A stretch of DNA of 64,000 nucleotides. Origin: Firm-13 sp964579245. GTDB lineage: Bacteria > Bacillota > Clostridia > Saccharofermentanales > Saccharofermentanaceae. Both the position numbers and the translations under genes were made by a program. The DNA is taken from assembly GCA_964579245.1 (NCBI GenBank), contig CAZOFY010000005.1, forward strand, positions 1 to 64,000, in the 5' to 3' direction. Numbering within the stretch: the first letter of the stretch is position 1; the number at the start of each line of letters is the position of its first letter. Below are positions 51,104-59,959 of this stretch, piece by piece. The notes beneath the pieces were generated by a model. The model saw only the letters and a program-made list of their open reading frames with translations, was not told where the DNA came from and searched no databases.

Positions 51104-51132
51104 ATTCTAAATGCCGATTCTTGAAAAGTCAA
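51104..51132 (-). promoter_or_regulatory. Promoter of the hydG operon
   Basis: TTGACT (51132-51127), a 17-base spacer and TAGAAT (51109-51104) on the minus strand match the sigma-A consensus. Confidence 0.8.
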
Positions 51133-51239
51133 GCCCTTCGAACCGGACGAATTGTAATACAAGAGTAGTTTTCTAGTCTTATACCTATGTTAATATATAG
51201 CTGAATCCTTGGCCTTATCGGCAGAAGCGGAGATTTTGC

Positions 51240-52208
51240 ATGGAACTCGTCGTACTGATGCCATTCTTTAACGAAGAAGAGCAGATTCCGATTACGGTTG
51301 ATCGTATGCTCTCTATCCTCGATCCTTTGAAAATATCTTACAGCTTGCTTTTCGTTGATGACGGATCATCTGACGGCACCTGGAAGGCAATCGAATCCGC
51401 GACACATCTATATCCTGATAAGGTTCGCGGCCTGAAGCTGTCGCGCAATTTCGGCAAAGAGTCAGCCATCTGTGCCGGTCTCGATGCGGCTGATGCAGAT
51501 GCCGTAATATTGATGGACGGCGATCTTCAGCATCCTCCTGAGCATATTCCCGAGATGCTTCGTCTTTGGCGGGAAGGTTATGAGATTGTCGAAGGCGTAA
51601 AGTCTTCCCGTGGACACGAGAAGCTTTCAAGCAAACTGAACGCATTTGTTTTTTATGGTCTGTTCCACAAGGTTTCCGGTTATCGACTTGCGAACGCTTC
51701 GGATTATAAACTTTTGGACCGAAAGGTCGTACAGAAGTGGCGTTCCTTCACCGAGCACAGCACCTTTTTCCGAGGCTTGTCTGCCTGGATGGGCTTTCGC
51801 CGGACGACATTCACCTTTGAAGTTGCTGATCGCCAAACCGGTAATTCACGTTGGTCTATGACCCGGCTGATTCGCCTGTCGCTTGACGCGATCACGTCCT
51901 TTTCCGCGATGCCGCTGCAATTGATCACAATCATCGGAATCGTTTTCATGGCCGGAGCATTGCTGCTTCTGATTCAGACACTCTTTAACTTTTTCACCGG
52001 GCAGGCCGCGAATGGTTTTACGACAGTCATTGTTGTCGAGCTCGTGATCGGTGCATGTATCATGATCAGCCTTGGACTGATCGGCACCTATATTGCAAGA
52101 ATTTTCGAAGAGGTGAAGAACCGTCCCAGATATATCGTCTCAGAAGATACGGATATCACACACGAGGCGCTTCTACGCCCTTCAGAAATGACAGACGCGG
52201 AGGACTGA
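51240..52208 (+). CDS. Membrane-anchored family 2 glycosyltransferase (GtrB/DPM1-like)
   Basis: 322 residues. A cytoplasmic GT2 domain carries MPFFNEEEQI, LLFVDDGSSDGTW and MDGDLQHPPE (DxD-type metal site). Two transmembrane helices near residues 225-250 and 262-290 form the C-terminal anchor. Such enzymes load a sugar on undecaprenyl or another polyprenyl phosphate at the inner face of the membrane. GGAG precedes the ATG. The next gene starts four bases after its stop and encodes a polytopic GT-C-like protein, a plausible user of the lipid-linked sugar. Confidence 0.9.
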   Translation: MELVVLMPFFNEEEQIPITVDRMLSILDPLKISYSLLFVDDGSSDGTWKAIESATHLYPDKVRGLKLSRNFGKESAICAGLDAADADAVILMDGDLQHPPEHIPEMLRLWREGYEIVEGVKSSRGHEKLSSKLNAFVFYGLFHKVSGYRLANASDYKLLDRKVVQKWRSFTEHSTFFRGLSAWMGFRRTTFTFEVADRQTGNSRWSMTRLIRLSLDAITSFSAMPLQLITIIGIVFMAGALLLLIQTLFNFFTGQAANGFTTVIVVELVIGACIMISLGLIGTYIARIFEEVKNRPRYIVSEDTDITHEALLRPSEMTDAED

Positions 52209-52211
52209 TTC

Positions 52212-54572
52212 ATGCCGGCATTCCTGAGTCCCATTCCTGCTATCCTGTTCCTTTTGGTTTCATTCTTTTTTGGTGTTCAGCTTTTACGGTTTCTTTTCCC
52301 CGATGCCCAACGCATCTTTATCGGAGTAGCCCCGAAACGTGCAACGCTTACACTGATTCCTACCGTTCTTTTTTATTATCCCGCGGGATTAATAATCGGT
52401 CTCACACTGGTCACCTTCATAACCTATTTCATCGCCTATATGATGGCCCCCTTCATGCCGAAGGATATGGCTGTCCTCTACCCGGCGAATATCGTGTCTC
52501 TGGGCGCCGCTATTTATCTTGCCAGCTTTTTCTGGCAGAAGAGATATTCGAAGAAGGTTGTCCCTGTTCAGGCCGCACCTTCCGAGGATAACCCGGTACG
52601 GCGACGTCTGGGCGGACAGCATCGAAAGGCGGCAGCCGATCCGGTAAGTATGCAGAAGCCCGAGTTCCGACCGACGACTGGAACGGTCGTTTTTCTCGTC
52701 CTTTCTGTTGTTCTCCTGACCGCTGCAATGGCATTTCTGTTTTATTACTCGTATCGCATAGTTGGTCAGACCTTGATGGCCGGATATTCTGTCTTCAGTG
52801 ATCTGGCTCCTCACACGGCTCTTGTCTCTTCCTTTTCAAAGGGAATGAATTTCCCGACGGTGTATCCGCATTTTCCCGACGGCTCCATACGGTATCATTT
52901 CCTGTTCTATTTTCTCTGCGGGAATCTTTGTGCACTTGGATTGCCGATCGATCACGCACTGAATATACCTTCTATACTTGCCGCCGTCAGCTGTTTCGTC
53001 CTGTTAGGGACTCTATCGGTGCTTCTTTTCGGAAGAAAGATCGCCTTTCTCCTGGCTCCGGTCCTCGTGCTGTTCAGAAGTTCTCTGGCGTTCTATCACC
53101 AGGTCGCCGCACTTGCTTCGGCTCCGGGAGCCACTGCCTCTTCGATTCTGTCGGGAATCTTCAGCAACACGGAATTCATCGGGGTCACTCCCTATGACAA
53201 CTGGGGACTGTGGGCCATCAATGTTTACGCGAATCAGAGACATCTTCTGTTCGGGACCGCGCTGATCCTGATCGTATTATTCTTCTTTCTGCCTCATGTC
53301 CGCCGTATGTTCCTGCATGTTAAGAAGGCTAATGGTTTTCGGGCGAAAATGAAGCAATTTCTATTCTGTCGTGAGGCTTGGATCCCCAGAAAGAAGGATC
53401 CGATCCGTCCGGTCCACTTGACCGTCATCTCGGCGCTTCTGGTCGTCTGCATGCCGTATTTTCATGGTTCGGCTCTGATCACACTGTTACTGATCCTGTT
53501 CTGTCTGGCTGTTTTTTCCGAAAATCGGCTCTCCTATCTTATCGTCGCAGCTGTTGCCATACTTTCCTCCTTTGCACAGACCTATTTCTTCTCCGGCGGA
53601 GCCGGAAACGTCGTAGCTTTCTCGTATTACCTGGGATTTGTCGTCACGGATCCGACTGCTCTCGGGATTGCAAATTATCTTCTGCAACTAACAGGCGCGG
53701 CAATCCTCGTTCTTCTCATCTCCATTTTTGTGCAGAAAAGCGCCTATCGCGCAGTCATGCTCGCCGCCTTTACGCTGCCTGTTGTCTTTGCCTTTCTTGT
53801 GTCTATGACTGTTGATGTCACATCTAACCACAAGTTCGTTCAGATCAGCTTAATATTATTCTCTGCCTTCATCGGCGGAACAATCGCGTTTCTTTTCTCC
53901 CCCTTTCAGACACCGGTACCGCAAGCTGAGGGAAAGCCCGTGATTCGTACGACAGAGCCAGCAGTATCCGGACCGGTTGTAGCCTCTTCCGACAGTGATG
54001 CCAATGGATCGAATGCAAAGAATACCAATACGCCCTCCGTCCCTATCCGAGGGAAGAGAAAGGTCGTTCGCATACTCGCGCTGATTGGCAGCCGGCTTCT
54101 GGCTGTTATCCTCTTGATTTTGCTGACCGTATCCGGTATTAGCGATACAATTGTTTTCGTTAATAAAAACAGGAATTATCTGGAGGCGCGGCTGGATTCG
54201 TCTGTCACACAATGGATTACCGAGAAAACTCAGCCTCGGGCAGTTTTTCTCACAGCGCCCTTTTCCATGCACACCTTCTTCCTCTCCGGGCGATATTCCT
54301 ATTTCGGACATCCCTACTACGCATGGTCTGCGGGCTATGATACTGACAAACGGAGTAAGACGTACGGCAAGCTCTTAAGCGGTTGTGAAGGAGACAAGCA
54401 GGCCTTCCTTACACTTTGCAAGCAGGAGGGCATCTCCTACATCCTGATTGATAACGAGATGCGTTCAAATCCGGATTATCCTTTGAACAGCGAATTCTTC
54501 GACACCCAGTTCAAACCAGAGGCCACTTTCCCGCAAGAGAATGATACCGTCATCTACCGTGTCTCGTATTGA
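52212..54572 (+). CDS. Polytopic membrane protein, GT-C-like glycosyltransferase candidate
   Basis: 786 residues with about 14 hydrophobic segments. An early extracytoplasmic loop contains YSVFSDLAPHTALVSSFSKG and YPHFPDGSIRYHF, which recalls the first loop of GT-C enzymes where a catalytic acidic residue resides. A linker rich in Ser, Thr and Asn separates the membrane domain from a C-terminal soluble domain of about 120 residues. GGAGG precedes the ATG. With the GT2 gene upstream it may transfer a polyprenyl-linked sugar to an envelope acceptor; specificity is unknown. Confidence 0.7.
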   Translation: MPAFLSPIPAILFLLVSFFFGVQLLRFLFPDAQRIFIGVAPKRATLTLIPTVLFYYPAGLIIGLTLVTFITYFIAYMMAPFMPKDMAVLYPANIVSLGAAIYLASFFWQKRYSKKVVPVQAAPSEDNPVRRRLGGQHRKAAADPVSMQKPEFRPTTGTVVFLVLSVVLLTAAMAFLFYYSYRIVGQTLMAGYSVFSDLAPHTALVSSFSKGMNFPTVYPHFPDGSIRYHFLFYFLCGNLCALGLPIDHALNIPSILAAVSCFVLLGTLSVLLFGRKIAFLLAPVLVLFRSSLAFYHQVAALASAPGATASSILSGIFSNTEFIGVTPYDNWGLWAINVYANQRHLLFGTALILIVLFFFLPHVRRMFLHVKKANGFRAKMKQFLFCREAWIPRKKDPIRPVHLTVISALLVVCMPYFHGSALITLLLILFCLAVFSENRLSYLIVAAVAILSSFAQTYFFSGGAGNVVAFSYYLGFVVTDPTALGIANYLLQLTGAAILVLLISIFVQKSAYRAVMLAAFTLPVVFAFLVSMTVDVTSNHKFVQISLILFSAFIGGTIAFLFSPFQTPVPQAEGKPVIRTTEPAVSGPVVASSDSDANGSNAKNTNTPSVPIRGKRKVVRILALIGSRLLAVILLILLTVSGISDTIVFVNKNRNYLEARLDSSVTQWITEKTQPRAVFLTAPFSMHTFFLSGRYSYFGHPYYAWSAGYDTDKRSKTYGKLLSGCEGDKQAFLTLCKQEGISYILIDNEMRSNPDYPLNSEFFDTQFKPEATFPQENDTVIYRVSY

Positions 54573-54583
54573 GGAGGAACTTT

Positions 54584-55525
54584 ATGTCCGTTTTTGATCC
54601 TGATTTGAGTAAACTTCGGCAAAGCACGCTAAGAAAAATATATCTCGAATCTACATTGAGTAATCTGTATGCACAGAGAGATCGTGTACAGGAAACGCTG
54701 TTGATTCTCGAAAAGAGTAAAGCCCATGAGCAATCTGACGTCGATCGCCTGGAATCTCACGTAAGCCCTCTTTCTCTTTTCTATTCCTTAATCAGAAAAC
54801 GCGAAGAAAAGCTGGACAAGGAGCGAGCCGAGGCATATGCAGCGGCTGTTAAATATGATTCTGCGTGTCTGCTTGCGGACTCAATCGAATCGGAAATACG
54901 TCTCAGGGAGTCCGAATTTCTTGGTCTTGCCGGTTGCGAAGAAAAATATGCGGATTCACTGTCGAGAAAGCTCACCTTTCTGAAGGATAACGGGCAAGCA
55001 AACACCGAAGCGTTCCGAACAACAGAAGAAAATATTTCCTACATCGAACATCAGATCAAAGAAATCGAAGAGGCTCTGGCAGCAGGTGGGGGCGCGTTAG
55101 AGACGATAATAAAGCTTTACAATACACTAAGTTCCGCAGAAGATTGGGGGACCTGGGATATGCTCGGCGGAGGACTTCTGACCGGTGTCGCTAAGTATGA
55201 GGATCTAGATCAGGCGCAGATCTATGCTGATAAACTTCAACGTCAGCTCCACAGCTTTCAGACCGAACTCACTGACATTACGATCCAAACACATTTCAAT
55301 ATCCAGATCGATGAGTTTACCCGGTTCGCCGATTGCTTCTTCGACAATATTTTTATGGATTGGACCGTGCAGGACAAGATCAACCATTCACAAGAACAGG
55401 TCAAGCAAACAAGAGCTGAGATCGAGTCTGCAATCGAACATCTGAACGATCTCCTGACAGAGGCCAATCGAAATCTGGAGCAAACCAGACGGCAATTTGA
55501 AGACCTGATCCTGTCAAGTTCCTGA
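54584..55525 (+). CDS. Coiled-coil protein of unknown function
   Basis: 313 residues, mostly helical. Two long coiled-coil stretches (about residues 10-150 and 200-310) flank a short Gly-rich block SSAEDWGTWDMLGGGLLTGV that I associate with a conserved firmicute hypothetical family. No membrane helix or signal peptide is visible. The ATG at 54584 has GAGGAGG upstream, and the preceding stop is 12 bases away, so it belongs to the glycosyltransferase operon. A structural role is possible but unproven. Confidence 0.7.
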   Translation: MSVFDPDLSKLRQSTLRKIYLESTLSNLYAQRDRVQETLLILEKSKAHEQSDVDRLESHVSPLSLFYSLIRKREEKLDKERAEAYAAAVKYDSACLLADSIESEIRLRESEFLGLAGCEEKYADSLSRKLTFLKDNGQANTEAFRTTEENISYIEHQIKEIEEALAAGGGALETIIKLYNTLSSAEDWGTWDMLGGGLLTGVAKYEDLDQAQIYADKLQRQLHSFQTELTDITIQTHFNIQIDEFTRFADCFFDNIFMDWTVQDKINHSQEQVKQTRAEIESAIEHLNDLLTEANRNLEQTRRQFEDLILSSS

Positions 55526-55566
55526 CCCCTATCAAAAGCTCCTTTATATACTAAATCAAGATTCAT

Positions 55567-56384
55567 GACCACCCGCCAAATATGTTGTTTACTCAAGGGT
55601 TATAAGCCCTTGTTACTTGCCAGCGTCTCACGGCGCTGGCTTATTACTATCGATTAAGGCTCAACAGCAATTTGCCACTTTGGGATTTGCGGTGGCATTT
55701 TCTTGTGCGATGTAACGCTGTAGCAATTGTAGCTCGGGGATTTTACGGTGGCATCCTCTTGTGCGGCGTAATGCTACAGCAATTGCAGCTTAAGCTTGTT
55801 CCCTTAAGAGCCTCTTGCATAACTCGCTGCCCGTAAAAGGGTCGTCGTATTCTTTTACATGGGTGGGTTAATGATATGCTCCAATGAAAATTAACTCGGG
55901 GGGGGGGCATCACATAGTTATACATACCAAAAGGCTGATTCCGGAAGATTTTGATGGTAATCATAGCGTAGATATTGCATCCTCTCACCCTATGATACCT
56001 GCTAAATCGCTATTTCTCGTAATTTAGTAGGTAATCATTGTTGAATATCTTATTTATTGTTCAATGGCGAACATACTAAAAATCGTATCTCGTCGATTTG
56101 GTAGGTAATCATTGACAAATAACGCTTTTATTGCTCGTTGATGCACATACTAAAAATCGTATCTCGTCGATTTAGTAGGTACTCAATGAGCGAAAATGTG
56201 TTTAACACCCATTTTCTATGCTTAGAAGCCTGAACCCCTCTGTTCTATGACGAAGGGATTTCTCTGGTTTATTCTCTTGCCCACCAGCTGCATAGAATGT
56301 TATTTTCTTCTATAAGCACTTGCCCACCACCCGCATAGCAGGTGGTTTTTTCGCGCTCGTTGGCGCGAAACTGACTAAAGTCAT
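55567..56384 (+). repeat. Dispersed noncoding element R3 (copy 3 of 3)
   Basis: Third copy, in the same orientation as R1 and R2. It starts with ACCACCC but lacks the closing arm of the R2 hairpin. GCCAGCG/GGCGCTGGC forms the next hairpin. A sub-repeat with TGTGCG...GTAGCAATTGTAGCTC is doubled at about 55690-55795. The hairpin-unit array is at 55918-56200. Two CTTGCCC-type hairpins and the GCGCTCGTTGGCGCGAAACT end, then GACTAAAGTC, follow. It abuts the terminator of the EF-G-like gene. Confidence 0.78.
55918..56200 (+). repeat. 74-bp hairpin-unit array within R3
   Basis: Three to four units with a 74-75-bp period, e.g. ATACTAAAAATCGTATCTCG then TCGATTTGGTAGGTAATCAT. The TACTAAA/TTTAGTA arms and the TCATTGA word are conserved with R1 and R2. 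Confidence 0.8.
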
Positions 56385-56426
56385 AAAAACATCCCGACCC
56401 TCTGCCACAGCAAAAAATCGGGATGT
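56385..56426 (-). terminator. Terminator after the EF-G-like gene
   Basis: On the minus strand ACATCCCGA and TCGGGATGT form a perfect 9-bp stem around a 20-base loop, followed by TTTTTATG. The T-run meets the right end of R3. Confidence 0.82.
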
Positions 56427-56446
56427 GGTTCTTATGCAAGTATGGA

Positions 56447-58528
56447 TTATTCTTCCTCTTCCAACTGTGCCTTGTGATCCGCGATGACCTTAGCGGATAC
56501 ATCCGAAGGCGAGGGTTCGTATCTGGCGTGAGCTATCGTATACCAGCCGCGGCCCTGCGTCATGGACTTCAGATCTGTTGCATAGGAAGCCATTTCAGAG
56601 GTAGGAACCTCACAGGACACCACGGATCCGTCTTCGTCCGAATCAATTCCCATAATACGTCCGCGGCGCTTATTCATATCTCCCATGATATCGCCCTGCT
56701 TATCCTCCGGGATATGGATTACGACCGCACTGATCGGTTCAAGCAGAATCGGATTTGCCTGTGCCAAGCCAGCCTTAAATGCCAGACTGGCAGCAATCTT
56801 GAACGCCATTTCCGAAGAGTCAACATCGTGGTAAGATCCGTCGACCAGAGTCGCCTTCAGGTTCACGACCGGAAATCCTGCAAGAACGCCGTGATTCACA
56901 GAATCCTGAAGTCCCTTCTCAACGGCAGGGAAGAAGTTACGGGGAACAGAACCGCCAAATACATTCTCTTCAAAAACAAGTGTCTCCGAATCCGTCGGTT
57001 CGAACTCAATCCAGACGTCACCGTACTGTCCATGTCCGCCGGACTGCTTCTTGTGCTTGCCCTGGACCTTGACCTTCTTTCGGATCGTCTCCCGATAAGG
57101 AACACGTGGCGCCTCGATTGATGAATCAACATTGAACTTTGTCTTGAGCTTGCTGCGCAAGACGCTGATCTCCTGTTCACCCAATCCGGCTATAACCATT
57201 TGTCGTGTCTCGGCGTTGGTTGTAACAGTAAACACCGGATCTTCATCGGCCAGCTTATGAAGGCCTGCCATAATCTTATCCTCTTCACCCTTGGCCTTCG
57301 GAATGATCGCCATGGAAAGGCAGGGGGTCGGGAAGCTGATCTTAGGAAGAATGACGGGACGGGACTTGTCACAGATCGTATCATTCGTCTGCGTCAGAAC
57401 AAGCTTTGACACTGCTCCGATATCACCTGCGCATACCTGATCTGTGTTGAGCTGCTTCTTGCCTACCATATAGAAAAGTCCGCCGATGCGTTCCTCTTTC
57501 TCTTTCTCGGAGTTATAAACACTGGTGTTGGCCTTCAGTACGCCGGAATATACACGGAAGATACTGATGCGTCCGACAAACGGGTCAGCTATTGTCTTAA
57601 ATACGAATGCTGCCAGAGGATCCTTCTCCTCACAAGCGATATCTATAACGGTGCCATCAGGAGTTGTTCCCTTCACAGGTTCCTTCTCCCCGGCCGCTGG
57701 TGTATCCTTGGACAGACAGTTCATCAGGAATTCAACTCCCCAATTCCGGTAGGCAGAGCCGACATAGATCGGATGAAGACTTCCGTCACGGAAGCCGGCA
57801 TGCACGCCGCGTCTGAACTCGTCCTCGGTGAAGGGCTCACCGGCAAAATACTTCTCCATCAGCTCTTCGTCACTCTCGGCGACTACTTCATTGACAGCAT
57901 CCTGCAAAGAGGCTATGCGTTCATCGAAGGCCTCGGGGACAGGGATCTCCGTCATGTTGCCGCTCTTCTCGTCGATGGAGAAGGCGCGCTTGTTCATAAC
58001 ATCGACAATACCGGTCATCTTGCCGTCAGACATGATAGGTAAAGAAAGAGGGATCGTACCGGGACCGTAATTATCACGCATACGGGCTGATACCGCTTCG
58101 AAGTCGGCATTCGGCTCATCCATACGATTCATGAAAAATAAAAAAGGAACATTCCGCTTCTTCAAAAGACGGATCGCCTTCTCCGAACCGACAGAGGTGC
58201 CGCCCTTGGCACTGATCATAACGATCGCACTGTCGGCAATTCGAATACCGGCCATCGTCTCACCGAGGAAATCGAAATCTCCGGGAGTATCGATGATATT
58301 CATCTTCGAGTTCTTCCATTCGCACGCGGCAATGGTGGTGTTGATAGAGATGTTACGCTTAATCTCTTCGGGATCAAAGTCCATCGTAGTGTTCCCGTCG
58401 GCGTTCCGACCTAACCGGTCGATCGCCTTTGCACTGAACAACATCGCCTCTGCGAGAGCTGTTTTACCGGATCCGCCATGTCCCAGCAATGTGATATTGC
58501 GGATCTTGCCTGCTGGATAATTGAGCAT
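56447..58528 (-). CDS. Elongation factor G-like GTPase (FusA2 type)
   Basis: 693 residues. The G domain has GHGGSGKTALAEAML, IIDTPGDFDFLGE and FMNRMDEP. Domains II to V follow in EF-G order, with GSGHGQYGDV-like KQSGGHGQYGDVWIEF in domain IV. The Asn-Arg-Met-Asp G4 box and divergent switch regions place it with EF-G-like proteins of uncertain role rather than the main translocase. The ATG at 58528 has AAGGAGG eight bases upstream. Confidence 0.88.
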   Translation of the reverse strand: MLNYPAGKIRNITLLGHGGSGKTALAEAMLFSAKAIDRLGRNADGNTTMDFDPEEIKRNISINTTIAACEWKNSKMNIIDTPGDFDFLGETMAGIRIADSAIVMISAKGGTSVGSEKAIRLLKKRNVPFLFFMNRMDEPNADFEAVSARMRDNYGPGTIPLSLPIMSDGKMTGIVDVMNKRAFSIDEKSGNMTEIPVPEAFDERIASLQDAVNEVVAESDEELMEKYFAGEPFTEDEFRRGVHAGFRDGSLHPIYVGSAYRNWGVEFLMNCLSKDTPAAGEKEPVKGTTPDGTVIDIACEEKDPLAAFVFKTIADPFVGRISIFRVYSGVLKANTSVYNSEKEKEERIGGLFYMVGKKQLNTDQVCAGDIGAVSKLVLTQTNDTICDKSRPVILPKISFPTPCLSMAIIPKAKGEEDKIMAGLHKLADEDPVFTVTTNAETRQMVIAGLGEQEISVLRSKLKTKFNVDSSIEAPRVPYRETIRKKVKVQGKHKKQSGGHGQYGDVWIEFEPTDSETLVFEENVFGGSVPRNFFPAVEKGLQDSVNHGVLAGFPVVNLKATLVDGSYHDVDSSEMAFKIAASLAFKAGLAQANPILLEPISAVVIHIPEDKQGDIMGDMNKRRGRIMGIDSDEDGSVVSCEVPTSEMASYATDLKSMTQGRGWYTIAHARYEPSPSDVSAKVIADHKAQLEEEE

Positions 58529-58609
58529 GTATCTGTCCTCCTTGGTAAACGCTAATAGGGACATTATACTATGTAGATTGACCAATATCCACAGAAAAAA
58601 ATCGAGAAA

Positions 58610-59056
58610 TTATGTGCATTTTGCGTGAACAGCCTTACGAAGGCGGAACAGTGTGTCGACAACAAAAATGGAAAGAGCAATCGCGCCGGCCTCCTCCATC
58701 GTTCGAAAAAAGGATGCGATCGCGTCAGCAGAACGGTTCTCAATCAAACTGAAAACAATTTGATACATGCCCGCCCCGGGAACAAACAGGAAAATGCAAG
58801 GGATCAGATACACCGTGACCGGCTTTTTTTCGACACGGGCAGCAATATGGGACAGAAGAGCAACAACAAGAGTGGCGACAAAGGTGGAAAGCACAGTCGA
58901 TGTCTGCACGGCACCCATGCCGAGCTTGACAATACCTGCCAGCGCGCCGATCCCGCCGCATATCAGGGCCGCTCTCGTCGGAGCCCGGAAAAGTAGCGCG
59001 GCGCCGACTGCCGTAAGAAACCCGCCAAACACTGTGAGGATCATCGAAAAATCCAT
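58610..59056 (-). CDS. Threonine/serine exporter subunit, ThrE C-terminal type
   Basis: 148 residues with four hydrophobic helices, including VYLIPCIFLFVPGAGMYQIV, the conserved block of the ThrE C-terminal (DUF3815) domain. In many Firmicutes ThrE is split into two genes; the N-terminal half lies immediately upstream. Together they would export small amino acids. GGAGG precedes the ATG at 59056. An in-frame start at 59074 overlaps the upstream gene and is less likely. Confidence 0.87.
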   Translation of the reverse strand: MDFSMILTVFGGFLTAVGAALLFRAPTRAALICGGIGALAGIVKLGMGAVQTSTVLSTFVATLVVALLSHIAARVEKKPVTVYLIPCIFLFVPGAGMYQIVFSLIENRSADAIASFFRTMEEAGAIALSIFVVDTLFRLRKAVHAKCT

Positions 59057-59070
59057 TTCTCTGCCTCCTG

Positions 59071-59859
59071 TCAAAACAAATGCCGGAACAGAAAAAGTCC
59101 GACACCTACGCCAACTGCCGAGGCTGTCGCGATTATAAACGCCTCCGCTGCTCTAGCCGTACCTGATTGATAATCCCCATACAAAACATCCCGGATTGCC
59201 GTCGTGATGACGACCCCCGGAACCAGCGGCATGATTGAGCTGATAATTACAAGATTGACTGCCTCGGTCCCGGGAGAAAACACGCTCGAAGCAAGGGATG
59301 CCAGATACGCGACGCCGGCGGCTGAGATCAGATCGCGAAAAAAATGTACAGATATACGCCCGAAAAGCAGAACTTGCACACCTGACAGCCAAAGTCCCGT
59401 AAGAAGGCAGACCGGAAGCAAGCGAATATCCGTCCCTCCAAAAAACAGATAAAAGCAGGCGGGAAGAAGAAGAAGTGTCAAGAGGCGTACCCATCGCGGC
59501 AGCCCGACACTTCTCTTGATTTCTTGTAGTCGCTCCGTGGCGGCAGCTACCGTAATCTTGCCCGAGACCAGATCGCGGGCGACTGTATTCGCACTGGCAA
59601 CACGACTAAGATTATTCTCCCGGACGGTCACACGCCGCAGGGTTGTTATCGTCTCCTCCTGAGGGTCTCTTAGAGTCATCAGGATGCATGTCGGCGTGAC
59701 GAAGGACTCCGTCCCCTCATAGCCTGACAGCTGAAGGATTCGCTCAATGGAGTCTTCAACGCGATAGATCTCGGCACCGCTTGACAGCAGGATCTCACCT
59801 GTAAGCATCGCAACAGAAAACAAAAGTTTCGCATCACCGGGGCTTGCCTTCTCTGTCAT
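59071..59859 (-). CDS. Threonine/serine exporter subunit, ThrE N-terminal type
   Basis: 262 residues. A cytoplasmic N-terminal domain of about 120 residues with GEILLSSGAEIYRVEDSIER and ESFVTPTCILMTL is followed by five transmembrane helices, matching the DUF1212 half of ThrE. PLVPGVVITTAIRDVLYGDY is conserved. The ATG at 59859 was chosen on a nearby AGGA site and family length; earlier in-frame starts are possible. It is 14 bases from the C-terminal half. Confidence 0.87.
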   Translation of the reverse strand: MTEKASPGDAKLLFSVAMLTGEILLSSGAEIYRVEDSIERILQLSGYEGTESFVTPTCILMTLRDPQEETITTLRRVTVRENNLSRVASANTVARDLVSGKITVAAATERLQEIKRSVGLPRWVRLLTLLLLPACFYLFFGGTDIRLLPVCLLTGLWLSGVQVLLFGRISVHFFRDLISAAGVAYLASLASSVFSPGTEAVNLVIISSIMPLVPGVVITTAIRDVLYGDYQSGTARAAEAFIIATASAVGVGVGLFLFRHLF

Positions 59860-59959
59860 CTGAATTTCCTGCCCTTCTTTGCACATTACAGTCATTCTAA
59901 CAAAAAGCAGGATAGACGTCATTATGAAAACGTCTCAAGTCGGGGCGTTCGGCAGATTC

